From positions 1,984,001-2,048,000 of the forward strand of contig NZ_CP129613.1 in the NCBI RefSeq assembly GCF_030486405.1: a stretch of 64,000 bases of DNA. The letters run 5' to 3'. The DNA comes from Mycolicibacterium sp. HK-90 (lineage in GTDB: Bacteria; Actinomycetota; Actinomycetes; Mycobacteriales; Mycobacteriaceae). This document shows, piece by piece, positions 55,905 to 64,000 of this stretch; position 1 is the stretch's first letter; every line of letters starts with the position of its first letter. Position numbers and translations under genes: made by a program. The notes beneath the pieces were generated by a model, which was not told the origin of the DNA, made no database searches, and saw only the letters and a list, made by a program, of their open reading frames with translations.

Positions 55905-57238
55905 CCGCCGGCTGCCGCCTCGCTGATTCGCTCGGCCTCGGGCAGGTCGAGATAGCGCTCGAGATTGCGGTGCATGTTGATGATCCGACGCTCCTCGCTG
56001 GACAGCACAAGATGGGTGAACCCAGGCTGATGCATACCACGTTGCAGGCCGGTCAGCACCGCGATGTCCTGGCTCATCACCACACCGGGGTGGGCATCGG
56101 CCGCACTCATGTGGACGTCGGCCGGCCTGGTTCTCGGGGCCTGCGCCGGCATCCGGGTCATCAGCGTCATCACCAGCTCGCCGCGATCGGGGTCGGGCCC
56201 GGGCAGGGACGTCATCACGGTGAGATGGTCGGCGCTGGCCAGAAACGTCATGTTGGGGAAGACGTTGTACTGGTGCAGGCGCATCACCTGGTCGGTGGTG
56301 GCCCAGTCGATGTCCACGCCGCGACCGGCCGCGAATTGCTTGATCTGCGCGGCGATCACGTCGGCCACCGACTGGCCCGCGCCCTGCTGATCACGTGGAA
56401 ACGGCGTACCCTCGGCGACCCCCATCAGCGGGCCCTGCGTGTATACGTAGGCGTCCCACACCTCTTCGTCGCTCAGTGCGCCGGAGAGCCGCGGGCTGGG
56501 CACCCCGTACAGCGATTCGGACTTGCCGGTGTGACCCCAGATCATCTGTGGTGCGTACACGTCATCCATGCAGCGGTGCAGTTCTGGATGCAGGGTCTGG
56601 ACGTGGTAGGTCTCGCTGTAGCCGTCGGCGATGGTCTTCCAGTTCGCGTCGACGGCGATTGTCATGGTTGCGTAGCAACGGAAGTCGCCCAGTCCGCACC
56701 AGGCGATATCCGTCGGGACCGCCTCCAGATAGTCGGCCAGCGGCATGGCGGACGTGTCGAGGTTGACGAAGACCAACCGCTCCCAGGTGTCGACCTGCAC
56801 CGGCGCCAGCGGAAACTCGGACATGTGGACCGTCCCGAACCCCTTGCGGTTCGGGATCCGCTTGAGCGCTCCGGCCAGATCCCAGGTCCAGCCGTGATAG
56901 CCGCACTTGAGCTCGCGCAGCGACGAACCGGCGCCGGTGCACAGCGCGTTGCCGCGGTGGCGACACGCATTCTGAAACGCGCGCAGCACTCCGTCGTCCC
57001 CATGGACGATCAGCACTGAATAAGGCCCGCAACGGTATTCGAAGTAGTCGCCCGGCTCGGCCACATGATCGACCGTGCACGCCACCTGCCACACCCGTGG
57101 CCACATGCGCTCCACTTCGAGTTGGGCGAACGCCGGGGAGTGGTAGCGCTCGGCCGGCACCAGGGTGGGGCGCGCGGGCGGATCGCCGATCGCGTCTACT
57201 CGCCGGAGATGGTCGGTTTGCGTGGAACTCAGGGCCAT
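55901..57238 (-). CDS. Rieske non-heme iron oxygenase, alpha subunit
   Basis: A 445-residue ring-hydroxylating-type oxygenase. Rieske ligands are Cys92, His94, Cys112 and His115 (CRH and CGYH); the mononuclear iron site lies in NWKTIADGYSETYHVQTLHPELH. The ATG at 57238 has GGAGG upstream; a longer open frame beyond it is a shadow of the divergent gene. No ferredoxin, reductase or beta subunit is adjacent, so it uses general electron carriers. Substrate unknown; the paired amidohydrolase suggests an N-acylated or amide compound. Confidence 0.92.
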   Translation of the reverse strand: MALSSTQTDHLRRVDAIGDPPARPTLVPAERYHSPAFAQLEVERMWPRVWQVACTVDHVAEPGDYFEYRCGPYSVLIVHGDDGVLRAFQNACRHRGNALCTGAGSSLRELKCGYHGWTWDLAGALKRIPNRKGFGTVHMSEFPLAPVQVDTWERLVFVNLDTSAMPLADYLEAVPTDIAWCGLGDFRCYATMTIAVDANWKTIADGYSETYHVQTLHPELHRCMDDVYAPQMIWGHTGKSESLYGVPSPRLSGALSDEEVWDAYVYTQGPLMGVAEGTPFPRDQQGAGQSVADVIAAQIKQFAAGRGVDIDWATTDQVMRLHQYNVFPNMTFLASADHLTVMTSLPGPDPDRGELVMTLMTRMPAQAPRTRPADVHMSAADAHPGVVMSQDIAVLTGLQRGMHQPGFTHLVLSSEERRIINMHRNLERYLDLPEAERISEAAAGG

Positions 57239-57284
57239 GGAAAAGCCTCCCGCTGCGAAGATCGAAAACTCGGCACGGCAGTTC

Positions 57285-57299
57285 TGTAACGGTGTTACA
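57285..57299. promoter_or_regulatory. TetR-type operator between Rieske oxygenase and amidohydrolase
   Basis: TGTAAC, GGT, GTTACA: perfect 6-bp arms in the 102-bp divergent promoter region. Likely bound by the TetR protein encoded at 55263, controlling both directions. Confidence 0.65.
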
Positions 57300-57340
57300 T
57301 TGCCACCGTAGCGGCCTCCAAGCGTCAAGGGAGCAAAAAC

Positions 57341-59101
57341 GTGTTCGATCTCAAGATCACCGGCGGAACGGTCGTCGACGGCACCGGTGCAGACCGATTC
57401 ACCGCAGACGTCGCGATCAAGGACGGGAAGATCGTCGAGGTGCACCGACGCGGTCCGAATGACCCCGCGATGGCCGGCGATGCGGCCGAAACCATCGATG
57501 CGGCAGGCAAGATCGTCGCCCCGGGCTTCGTCGACATCCACACCCACTACGACGGCCAGGTCAGCTGGGACGACGTGCTCGAACCGTCGAGCAACCACGG
57601 TGTCACCACCGTGGTGGCAGGTAACTGCGGCGTCGGCTTCGCGCCCGTGCGGCCCGGCCAGGAGGAATGGCTGATCAAGCTGATGGAGGGTGTCGAGGAC
57701 ATCCCCGGGACCGCCCTGACCGAAGGCATCACCTGGGGTTGGGAGTCCTTCGGCGAATACCTCGATGTGATCGGCAAGCGCGAGCTGTCCGTCGACATGG
57801 GCACCCAGATCGCCCACGGCGCGATTCGCGCGTACGCGATGGGTGAGCGCGGCGCCCGCAACGAAGCGGCCACACCTGACGACATCAAGGCCATGGCCGA
57901 GTTGGTTCAGGAGGCGATCGAGGCTGGGGCGCTGGGCTTTTCGTCGTCACGCACGCTGGCGCACCGTGCCATGGACGGTGAGCCGGTGCCCGGCACCTTC
58001 GCTGCCGAGGACGAGCTGTTCGCCCTGGGCCGCGCGACGGCGGCGGGTGGCGCTGCGGTGTTCGAGCTCGCCCCGCAGGGGGCGGCCGGTGAGGACATCG
58101 TCGCACCGAAGACCGAGCTGGAGTGGATGCGCCGGCTCGGCGAGGAGATCGACTGTGCCTTGAGCTTCGCCCTGATTCAGGTCGACGCCGACCCGAACCT
58201 GTGGCGCGAGCAGCTCGACCTGTCGGCAGCGGCGCACCAGGCCGGGAGCCGGCTGTTCCCACAGGTGGCAGCGCGGCCGTTCGGCATGCTGCTGGGATTC
58301 CCGGGTCATCACGCCTTCACCCACCGGCCGACCTACCGGCGCCTGCTGGCCGAATGTACCCGCGAGGAACTCGCCGAGCGACTCGCGGAACCCAAGGTGC
58401 GCGCCGCGATCCTGGCCGAAGAGGACCTGCCGATCGACCCGACAAAACTCTTCGACGGCATGTTCATGCTCGCGCAGAACGCGGCGAACCGGCTGTACCA
58501 CATCGGCGAGCCGCCGGATTACGAACCGACCGACGAGCGCACTGTTGCCGCGATTGCCGCGCAGCGCGGCGTGGACCCGCTGGCCGCGATGTACGACCTG
58601 ATGCTCGAGGCCAATGCCGGTGCCATGCTGATGTATCCGATGTTCAACTACTCCGACGGCAATCACGATGCGATCCGCGAGATGCTGACCCACCCGGCCG
58701 GCGTACTCGGCCTGTCCGACGGTGGCGCCCACTGCAGCATGATCTGCGACGCCTCGTATCCGACGTTCCTGCTGACGCACTGGGCCCGGGACCGGCATCG
58801 CGGCGAGAAGCTGCCGTTGGAGTATGTGATTCGCAAGCAGTCGCACGACACGGCGCAGCTGTACGGGATGTCGGACCGCGGCGTGATCAGCGTGGGCAAG
58901 AAGGCCGATGTCAACGTCATCGACTTGGACGCCCTGACCCTGCATGCCCCGAAGATGGTGCACGACCTGCCCGCCGGCGGAAAGCGCCTGGTGCAAGGGG
59001 CAAGTGGCTACGACGCCACGATCGTCAGTGGCGTCGTCACCCGCCGCCATGGCGCCGACACCGGGGCGCGCCCTGGTCGTCTCGTGCGCGGGACCCGCTG
59101 A
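57341..59101 (+). CDS. N-acyl-D-amino-acid deacylase-like amidohydrolase
   Basis: A 586-residue metal-dependent amidohydrolase of the D-aminoacylase type. The N-terminal beta domain opens LKITGGTVVDGTG; the metal motif is IHTHYDGQ with His67 and His69; the GNCGVGFAPV cysteine, FSSSRTLAHR and GLSDGGAHCSM blocks are family hallmarks. GTG start at 57341. Such enzymes remove acyl groups from D-amino acids or open cyclic amides. Divergent from the Rieske oxygenase with a shared operator. Confidence 0.9.
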   Translation: MFDLKITGGTVVDGTGADRFTADVAIKDGKIVEVHRRGPNDPAMAGDAAETIDAAGKIVAPGFVDIHTHYDGQVSWDDVLEPSSNHGVTTVVAGNCGVGFAPVRPGQEEWLIKLMEGVEDIPGTALTEGITWGWESFGEYLDVIGKRELSVDMGTQIAHGAIRAYAMGERGARNEAATPDDIKAMAELVQEAIEAGALGFSSSRTLAHRAMDGEPVPGTFAAEDELFALGRATAAGGAAVFELAPQGAAGEDIVAPKTELEWMRRLGEEIDCALSFALIQVDADPNLWREQLDLSAAAHQAGSRLFPQVAARPFGMLLGFPGHHAFTHRPTYRRLLAECTREELAERLAEPKVRAAILAEEDLPIDPTKLFDGMFMLAQNAANRLYHIGEPPDYEPTDERTVAAIAAQRGVDPLAAMYDLMLEANAGAMLMYPMFNYSDGNHDAIREMLTHPAGVLGLSDGGAHCSMICDASYPTFLLTHWARDRHRGEKLPLEYVIRKQSHDTAQLYGMSDRGVISVGKKADVNVIDLDALTLHAPKMVHDLPAGGKRLVQGASGYDATIVSGVVTRRHGADTGARPGRLVRGTR

Positions 59102-59107
59102 TCGGCA

Positions 59108-60118
59108 GTGGGGTTCCGTTACGATCCGCGTCACCGGCCGGTGCAACCGCCGGCCCCGCCCGCTGACGCGTTCACCGTCCACACTGCCGTTGTCGCCGAA
59201 GGGGTTTCGCTGGCCTTCGTCCGCGAGGGCATCGGCGGCGTGCCGCTGCTGCTGGTGCACGGTTATCCCGAGACCAAGCGCATCTGGTGGCGCAACATCG
59301 AGGCCCTGGCTGCGGCCGGGTTCGAGGTGATCGTCCCGGATCTGCGCGGCATGGGGGACAGCTCGATCCCGCCCGACGATCAGCATGACATCGTCACCTA
59401 CTCGCGTGATCTGTATGCGTTGGTCCATGACCGGCTCGGGCACGACTCCTGTTTGATCGCGGCGAGTGACGTGGGCGCTGTCGTCAGCACCGACCTGATC
59501 CACCGCTATCCCGGATTCGTCACGGGGTTCTGTGTTTTCAACACGGTTCCGCCCATGGCGGTCGACTACTCGGGCATCGGCACCCGACATCCGGCATCTG
59601 TCGGCGGCGCCGCCGATCCCACCGGCGACTACCGCTGGATGCAGGGCGCCTTCCCGGACGAGCTCGCGGCGATGCTGCCCACACCGGAAGCGCGCCGGCA
59701 GTGGGTCGCGGCCATGTATACCAATCGGTTGTGGGGATCGCCCTATACGTTCAGCCAGACCGACGTGGATTTCATGACCGAACCGTTCGGTGACGAGGCG
59801 CGGCTACGTGCCGGGTGGGCGTCCTACCAACTCGCCTACGGCCGGGCCATGGCCGACATTCCGCTGATGGACGCCGTCGACGTGCGCACGCTGGTGTTGT
59901 ACGGCCCCGACGATCACGTCGTCGGCGAGGACTTCATTCCGCGCACCGAGCGGGCGTTCCGCAATCGCATTGGGCCGCTGGTGGTTCCGGGGGCCGGTCA
60001 CTTCCTGCAATGGGAGCGCGCCGACATCTTCAATCAGCTGATCCCCGCGGTGTTCGGAGACGTCATCGCGACCCGTCGGTTGGCTGGGCCAGAATCGACC
60101 CGCCCAGCCACCGTCTGA
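59108..60118 (+). CDS. Alpha/beta hydrolase, epoxide hydrolase/haloacid dehalogenase type
   Basis: A 336-residue alpha/beta hydrolase. Oxyanion motif HGYPETKRIWW starts at His51; the nucleophile is Asp121 in AASDVGAV rather than Ser, which indicates epoxide hydrolase or dehalogenase chemistry; the general-base His is in GAGHFLQWE near residue 300. It starts 6 nt after the amidohydrolase stop, so the two are co-transcribed. Overlaps the convergent TetR gene by 56 nt. Confidence 0.88.
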   Translation: MGFRYDPRHRPVQPPAPPADAFTVHTAVVAEGVSLAFVREGIGGVPLLLVHGYPETKRIWWRNIEALAAAGFEVIVPDLRGMGDSSIPPDDQHDIVTYSRDLYALVHDRLGHDSCLIAASDVGAVVSTDLIHRYPGFVTGFCVFNTVPPMAVDYSGIGTRHPASVGGAADPTGDYRWMQGAFPDELAAMLPTPEARRQWVAAMYTNRLWGSPYTFSQTDVDFMTEPFGDEARLRAGWASYQLAYGRAMADIPLMDAVDVRTLVLYGPDDHVVGEDFIPRTERAFRNRIGPLVVPGAGHFLQWERADIFNQLIPAVFGDVIATRRLAGPESTRPATV

Positions 60119-60680
60119 GGAAGCGCCGCAACTCTTCTCGGCTCCGGCCGGGCTCGTTGGGCGCGACGAAGAACGACAGCATGGTGCGGAGCGTGAACTC
60201 CACGAGCTCACGCAGGGCGGCTTCGTCGTACCCGTACTTTTCCCAGTCGACATCGAACCGGGTGATCATCCGCATGCCGAACGCCTGTCCTTCGTCTGAG
60301 GCGACGTTGACCGAGCTGGCGGCGGCCTGCGGCCCGGACAGCATGATGCGCAGATGCGGGACGCGGGCGACCTCCTCCAAGGTGAACATGACGCCTTCGG
60401 TCATCGCCTCGGCCGGGTCGGTGATGCCGCGCACGCTCTCGGCGAGCCGGTCGAGAAATCCGTCGACCGTGGCGATGGCCGCCGCGTGCATCAGGGACTC
60501 TGCGGTGGGGAAGTAGCGGTACACGGTCTGGCGGATGACGCCGAGGGAACCCGCGACGTCGGCGATGCTGATCCCGGTGCCGGTCTCGGCGATCAGCTGC
60601 ACCGCCGCGGCGACGATGCGTTCGGAGGCTTCCTCGTCGCTGGCGGGCGGCCGCCCGTCCCATCCGCGCCTACGCGCCAT
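60063..60680 (-). CDS. TetR-family regulator
   Basis: A 205-residue TetR-type regulator. The helix-turn-helix is ISIADVAGSLGVIRQTVYRYFPTAESLM (residues about 37-64), and the ligand domain is helical. It is divergent from the PF10118-type hydrolase gene; a 12-bp-arm palindrome between them (60757-60788) is its likely operator. Its 3' end runs 56 nt into the hydrolase gene on the other strand. Confidence 0.9.
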   Translation of the reverse strand: MARRRGWDGRPPASDEEASERIVAAAVQLIAETGTGISIADVAGSLGVIRQTVYRYFPTAESLMHAAAIATVDGFLDRLAESVRGITDPAEAMTEGVMFTLEEVARVPHLRIMLSGPQAAASSVNVASDEGQAFGMRMITRFDVDWEKYGYDEAALRELVEFTLRTMLSFFVAPNEPGRSREELRRFLRRWLGGSILAQPTDGSR

Positions 60681-60756
60681 GGTTCGGATCTTCGGCCGGC
60701 AGCATCCCTGCAGGATATCGCCACCCGGCCGTTGACGGCCGGCACCCGCGTGTAGT

Positions 60757-60788
60757 AATCATACAAACGAAGCGTTGTTTGTATGATT
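60757..60788. promoter_or_regulatory. Strong operator palindrome, TetR/PF10118 divergent region
   Basis: AATCATACAAAC and GTTTGTATGATT, perfect 12-bp arms with an 8-nt centre (GAAGCGTT), 77 bp from the tetR start. The right arm contains an in-frame ATG (60783) of the downstream gene, which argues that this ATG is not the real start. Confidence 0.7.
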
Positions 60789-60845
60789 GGTTTCGATCGG
60801 CAGGCAATCGCTGTGCGAGCAGTCGAGACAAGCGAGGTGGCACCG

Positions 60846-61796
60846 ATGACGGATCTGATCGTGCGGAAGATGAGGTTCGCGTTCGCGGACCACCGCGTCC
60901 CGTTCCTGTGGAACGAGGCCAACCCGGCATTCTCGTCGATGGCGAACGCGGTGTCGTTCCTGGCCATCGCCTTCGAGAAGATGATCGGCCACATGATCAC
61001 CGAGGCCATGCCGTTCATCTCCGACCCGGAAGTGGCCGAGGAGGCCCAGGCCTTCGTGCGGCAGGAAGGCCAGCACGCGATGGCCCACCGTCAGCACGCC
61101 AAGGGGCTCATCAAGACCTACCCGGGCCTCAAGGAGACTCTCGACGAGGTGATCAAGGCGTTCGACGACCTGACTGCCGAGACACCGCTGAAGTACCGGT
61201 TGGCCTACACCGCCGATCTGGAGGCGACGTTCACCCCGGTGTTCAAGCTGATGCTCGACCATGACGACACCCTGTTCGCTCCGGGGGACGACCGGGTGGC
61301 GTCACTGTTCCTGTGGCACTTCGTCGAAGAGGTCGAGCACCGCAGCTCGGCGTTGATCATCTATGACGCGGTGGTCGACGATCCGTGGTACCGGATGCGG
61401 GTCGCGCCGTCGATCTTCAAACACGTGTGGGCCGTGCTCAAGGTGGCCTGCGACGGCTTCAACAAGCACGTGCCACTGGAGGAACGCAAGATCGACGCGA
61501 TGTCGATGTTCGGCATGCAGGCGCGGAAAAAGGTTCTGCTGCAGAAGCTTCCGTTCACCAAGGCCCCGTACGACGGCCCGGTGGAGAACGCGTTCGCGCA
61601 TCTGCCGGTACGCGAGATGCTGATCGCCCTCACCGGCGTCGGACGCAGCCAGGTCCCGGGCCACAACCCGGCCCACGAGAAACTGCCGGCGTTGGCCGAC
61701 GAGTGGTTCCAGCGGTACGAGGACGGCTACGAGGTCACCCAGTGGTACACCGCGGGTGACGCCGCGCAGGAGAAAGCAGCCACCGCCGATGTCTGA
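60846..61796 (+). CDS. PF10118-type predicted metal-dependent hydrolase
   Basis: A 316-residue protein of the COG3687 predicted metal-dependent hydrolase family. Conserved acidic/His clusters resemble a di-iron four-helix bundle: QEGQHAMAHRQH, EATFTPVF and WHFVEEVEHRSSAL. The ATG at 60846 is favoured by AGGTGG upstream; the ATG at 60783 lies in the operator palindrome and a GTG at 60813 is also possible. Its end overlaps the membrane-protein gene by 8 nt. Biochemical function of the family is unproven. Confidence 0.82.
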   Translation: MTDLIVRKMRFAFADHRVPFLWNEANPAFSSMANAVSFLAIAFEKMIGHMITEAMPFISDPEVAEEAQAFVRQEGQHAMAHRQHAKGLIKTYPGLKETLDEVIKAFDDLTAETPLKYRLAYTADLEATFTPVFKLMLDHDDTLFAPGDDRVASLFLWHFVEEVEHRSSALIIYDAVVDDPWYRMRVAPSIFKHVWAVLKVACDGFNKHVPLEERKIDAMSMFGMQARKKVLLQKLPFTKAPYDGPVENAFAHLPVREMLIALTGVGRSQVPGHNPAHEKLPALADEWFQRYEDGYEVTQWYTAGDAAQEKAATADV

Positions 61797-62955
61797 TCTG
61801 TGTACCCCCACCTTCGCCGGATTGGCGCAGCGCCTGGGCTTTTCGTGCGATACCGCCGGCGGGCTGGTCGAGTTCCGCAACCCGTTCGGCCTGGAGAACT
61901 GGACGCTGCCGGTGCTCGAGCTCACCGTGATCGCCGGTGCGATCCTCGCACTGGTGTACGCGGTCGTGCGGTTCCGCAGGCACAACGACCCCACCAACCT
62001 GGTGCTGTGGTTCGGCGCCATCGCCTACCTGCTGATCATCGAGCCGCCGCTGTACTTCCCGGGCGCGTTCGGGATCAGCGAGCACGTCGACACGATGTTC
62101 GCGCACAACGTGTTCACCGTGGACTTCCTGTGGGGCCGGCTCCCGCTCTACATCGTCGCGATCTACCCGATGATGGCGACCGTCGCGTACGAGATCGTCC
62201 GGATTCTCGGCGTCTTCCGTCGCCGCGGCGTGCTCATCGGCGCGGTCTGCGTCGGGTTCGTCCACCACGCGTTCTACGAGATTTTCGACCACATCGGGCC
62301 GCAACTGCGGTGGTGGGAATGGACGCTGGAGCATCCGATGAACCAGCCGTTCTTCGCCTCGGTGCCGCTGCCCAGTGTGGTGGTGTTCGCCGCGCTGTGG
62401 CCGATGTCGTTGGCCTTCTGCGTGCAGCTGTTCGTCGGCCGCCACGTCGACGACGGTAAGACCTTCAGCGGGCTGCAGCTTCTCGGCCGCACCATCGTCG
62501 TCGGTGTGCTGGCGTCCATCGGGACCGCGGTGCTGCCCATGCCCGCGACCATCGGTGCTGCCATCTCGGGTAGCACCACGGTGGGTGGGGTGATCTATGC
62601 CGCCGAGCTCGTCGTGCTGACACTCGTGGCGATCCCGGTGCTGTTCGGTCAATGGACCGCCCTGCGCAACGACAGCGACCCCGGCACGGTGCGTTACTCG
62701 AACCCGCTCATCCTGCGGTACGCCGTGGTGTACCTGGCGGTGATGACAGTGCTGTGGCTGACCGCGCTGCCGGCCTACTTCGGTGCGATCGACGGCGTCA
62801 CCGCCGACGGCGATCCCGTCGGCAGCCTCACCTACACCGTGCTCTGCCTGGTGATCGCCGGATTGTCGATCGCCGCCGCGGCGACCGCGCATCCGGCTCG
62901 GCACCAGCCCGATGTGGTGACCACGGACGAATCCACAGGCGCGCCACAGAGCTGA
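61789..62955 (+). CDS. Polytopic membrane protein of unknown function
   Basis: A 388-residue membrane protein with about eight to nine hydrophobic helices. Conserved-looking polar positions within helices include EPPLYFPGAFGISEH, FVHHAFYEIFDHIG and several Trp-rich loops. Co-transcribed with the PF10118-type hydrolase (8-nt overlap), a pairing that suggests a common substrate in the membrane. I recognise no named family. Confidence 0.75.
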   Translation: MSDLCTPTFAGLAQRLGFSCDTAGGLVEFRNPFGLENWTLPVLELTVIAGAILALVYAVVRFRRHNDPTNLVLWFGAIAYLLIIEPPLYFPGAFGISEHVDTMFAHNVFTVDFLWGRLPLYIVAIYPMMATVAYEIVRILGVFRRRGVLIGAVCVGFVHHAFYEIFDHIGPQLRWWEWTLEHPMNQPFFASVPLPSVVVFAALWPMSLAFCVQLFVGRHVDDGKTFSGLQLLGRTIVVGVLASIGTAVLPMPATIGAAISGSTTVGGVIYAAELVVLTLVAIPVLFGQWTALRNDSDPGTVRYSNPLILRYAVVYLAVMTVLWLTALPAYFGAIDGVTADGDPVGSLTYTVLCLVIAGLSIAAAATAHPARHQPDVVTTDESTGAPQS

Positions 62956-62985
62956 CCGGGCGGGTCATGGGGCAGAATTGCGGAG

Positions 62986-64000
62986 ATGCCGACACCGCCG
63001 CAACGCCCCGGCGACCCCGGCCGGCGAGGCTGGCAAGGTCGAGGTCCGGTGCCGCCGCCTGACCCGGCCACCCGACGGCTGCCCCGCCCCGGGCAGCCGG
63101 AGGCGCCGACCCAGCAGATCCGGCCGCGCTACCAGCCTCCGGAGGCCGCGACCGAGCAGATCAGGCGGAACCCGCCGCCTGCCGGGTCCAGGCCGACGGG
63201 CCCACCACAACAACCACCGCCGGCACCACCACCGCCACCACCGACCGGACCGCCGCCGAGGCCGCCGGCCGCAACCGATCGGCCGCAGCCAGAGCCGACC
63301 AAGTCGTCGTCACGCTGGCGCAGCCCGCTGGCGATCGCGCTGATCGCCGTCATCGTGGTCGCCGTTGTGGTGATCGGCTTGACGGGCGCCGAACTGTACG
63401 CACGGCACAAGGCCGGCACCGTGCTGGTGGCGATCGCCGAATGCATCGTCGAGGACGAGGCGTCGGTGTCGTTCGGGGTCAGCCCGCCGTTCCTGTGGCA
63501 GCACATCACCGGCCACTACACCAACATCTCGGTGAAAACCGGGGGCACGCAGGTGCAGGCCGCCAAGGGGATGACCGCTGACGTGGCGCTGTCCGACATC
63601 CGGTTGGAGGGCACCGCGGACTCCAAGGGCACGATCGGATCATTGACTGCCACGTTGTCCTGGACGGCAGCCGGGATCAAGGACACCGTGGCGGAGAACC
63701 TGCCCGGGGTCGGTGCGCTCGTCACCGATGTCAGCACCGACCCGTCCGCCGGCACCATCACCATGGAGGCGGTGGGGGACACCAAGGTGACCGCCAAGCC
63801 GGTGGTGAACGACGGCGACCTGGACCTGCAGATCACCGACGTCAGTGGTCCGTTCGAGAAGGACACCGTGCAGACGGCGCTCGACGGGCTCACGACGCAG
63901 CTGAACGACGCCTATCCGTTGGGGATTCACGCCGACAGCGTCGAGGTGACCGACACCGGTGTGGTGGGCAAGTTCTCCAGCCAGAACGCGTCCATTCCCA
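62986..64000 (+). CDS. DUF2993 (LmeA-like) membrane-anchored protein, 3' end beyond window
   Basis: Open from the ATG at 62986 to the window end with no stop, at least 338 residues. Residues 1-110 form a Pro/Arg/Gln-rich cytoplasmic tail, then one transmembrane helix (LAIALIAVIVVAVVVIGL), then a DUF2993 domain (YTNISVKTGGTQVQAAKG, LQITDVSGPFEKDTV, YPLGIHADSVEVTDTG). DUF2993 proteins such as LmeA act in lipomannan elongation in the mycobacterial periplasm. GGAG just upstream marks the start. Confidence 0.82.
   Translation, partial: MPTPPQRPGDPGRRGWQGRGPVPPPDPATRRLPRPGQPEAPTQQIRPRYQPPEAATEQIRRNPPPAGSRPTGPPQQPPPAPPPPPPTGPPPRPPAATDRPQPEPTKSSSRWRSPLAIALIAVIVVAVVVIGLTGAELYARHKAGTVLVAIAECIVEDEASVSFGVSPPFLWQHITGHYTNISVKTGGTQVQAAKGMTADVALSDIRLEGTADSKGTIGSLTATLSWTAAGIKDTVAENLPGVGALVTDVSTDPSAGTITMEAVGDTKVTAKPVVNDGDLDLQITDVSGPFEKDTVQTALDGLTTQLNDAYPLGIHADSVEVTDTGVVGKFSSQNASIP

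Noticed and set aside
57947-59590. A 547-codon open frame on the minus strand
   Set aside because: Antisense to the D-aminoacylase-like gene and the following hydrolase gene, both of which have intact catalytic motifs.

Overview
This is a high-GC chromosomal window from a mycobacterium, most likely a fast-growing environmental Mycolicibacterium. The evidence is an antigen 85-type mycolyltransferase, an MmpL transporter, a secreted cutinase, a complete 14-gene nuo operon, the fprA / prfB-ftsE-ftsX-smpB-ssrA housekeeping block, and a tmRNA tag (ADSNQRDYALAA) of mycobacterial type. From memory, several blocks match M. tuberculosis gene neighbourhoods (Rv3100c-Rv3106, Rv3137, Rv3139-Rv3140, Rv3143, Rv3145-Rv3158), here separated by accessory catabolic genes. 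I see no insertion sequences, prophage, CRISPR array or tRNA.

Layout. 1-4237: a small accessory catabolic cluster (MHS-type transporter, luciferase-like monooxygenase, SnoaL-like protein, PIG-L deacetylase, zinc alcohol dehydrogenase). 4234-6644: LysR regulator, hexapeptide acetyltransferase, enoyl-CoA hydratase-like protein. 6702-22096: nuoA-nuoN on the minus strand, encoding respiratory complex I. 22268-24367: an atypical receiver protein, YceI, a SnoaL-like protein and a methyltransferase. 24373-31963: an eight-gene minus-strand operon joining a homogentisate dioxygenase-like cupin, an alpha/beta hydrolase, a CaiB-type CoA-transferase, an HMG-CoA-lyase-like enzyme, a TetR regulator, an acyl-CoA dehydrogenase, an APH-like kinase and a small DUF6285-like protein. 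The last three look like the kinase/dehydrogenase module known for 4-hydroxyacyl-CoA (levulinate-type) catabolism. 32140-33888: DJ-1/PfpI protein and a flavin monooxygenase. 34364-38319: mycolyltransferase and the fadE23-fadE24 pair. 38414-41052: HxlR regulator with a divergent oxidoreductase, then hisN and a small membrane protein. 41075-47873: fprA, prfB, an MscS-type channel, ftsE, ftsX, smpB, ssrA. 47929-55291: cell-envelope and secreted proteins (small secreted protein, cutinase, MmpL, DUF4185 protein). 55263-60680: Rieske oxygenase, D-aminoacylase-like amidohydrolase and hydrolase flanked by two TetR genes. 60846-64000: PF10118-type hydrolase, a membrane protein and a DUF2993 lipoprotein-like gene cut by the window edge.

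The most notable regulatory signals are two MerR/SoxR-type promoters with identical geometry (2051 and 23695), several strong operator palindromes beside TetR/HxlR genes (57285, 60757, 38893) and others beside enzymes (33900, 38362), two related palindromic intergenic repeats flanking or inside the nuo operon (6634 and 17002), and a 30-bp-period tandem repeat that carries the nuoE ribosome binding site. Functions are inferred by reading the protein sequences; no database search was possible.
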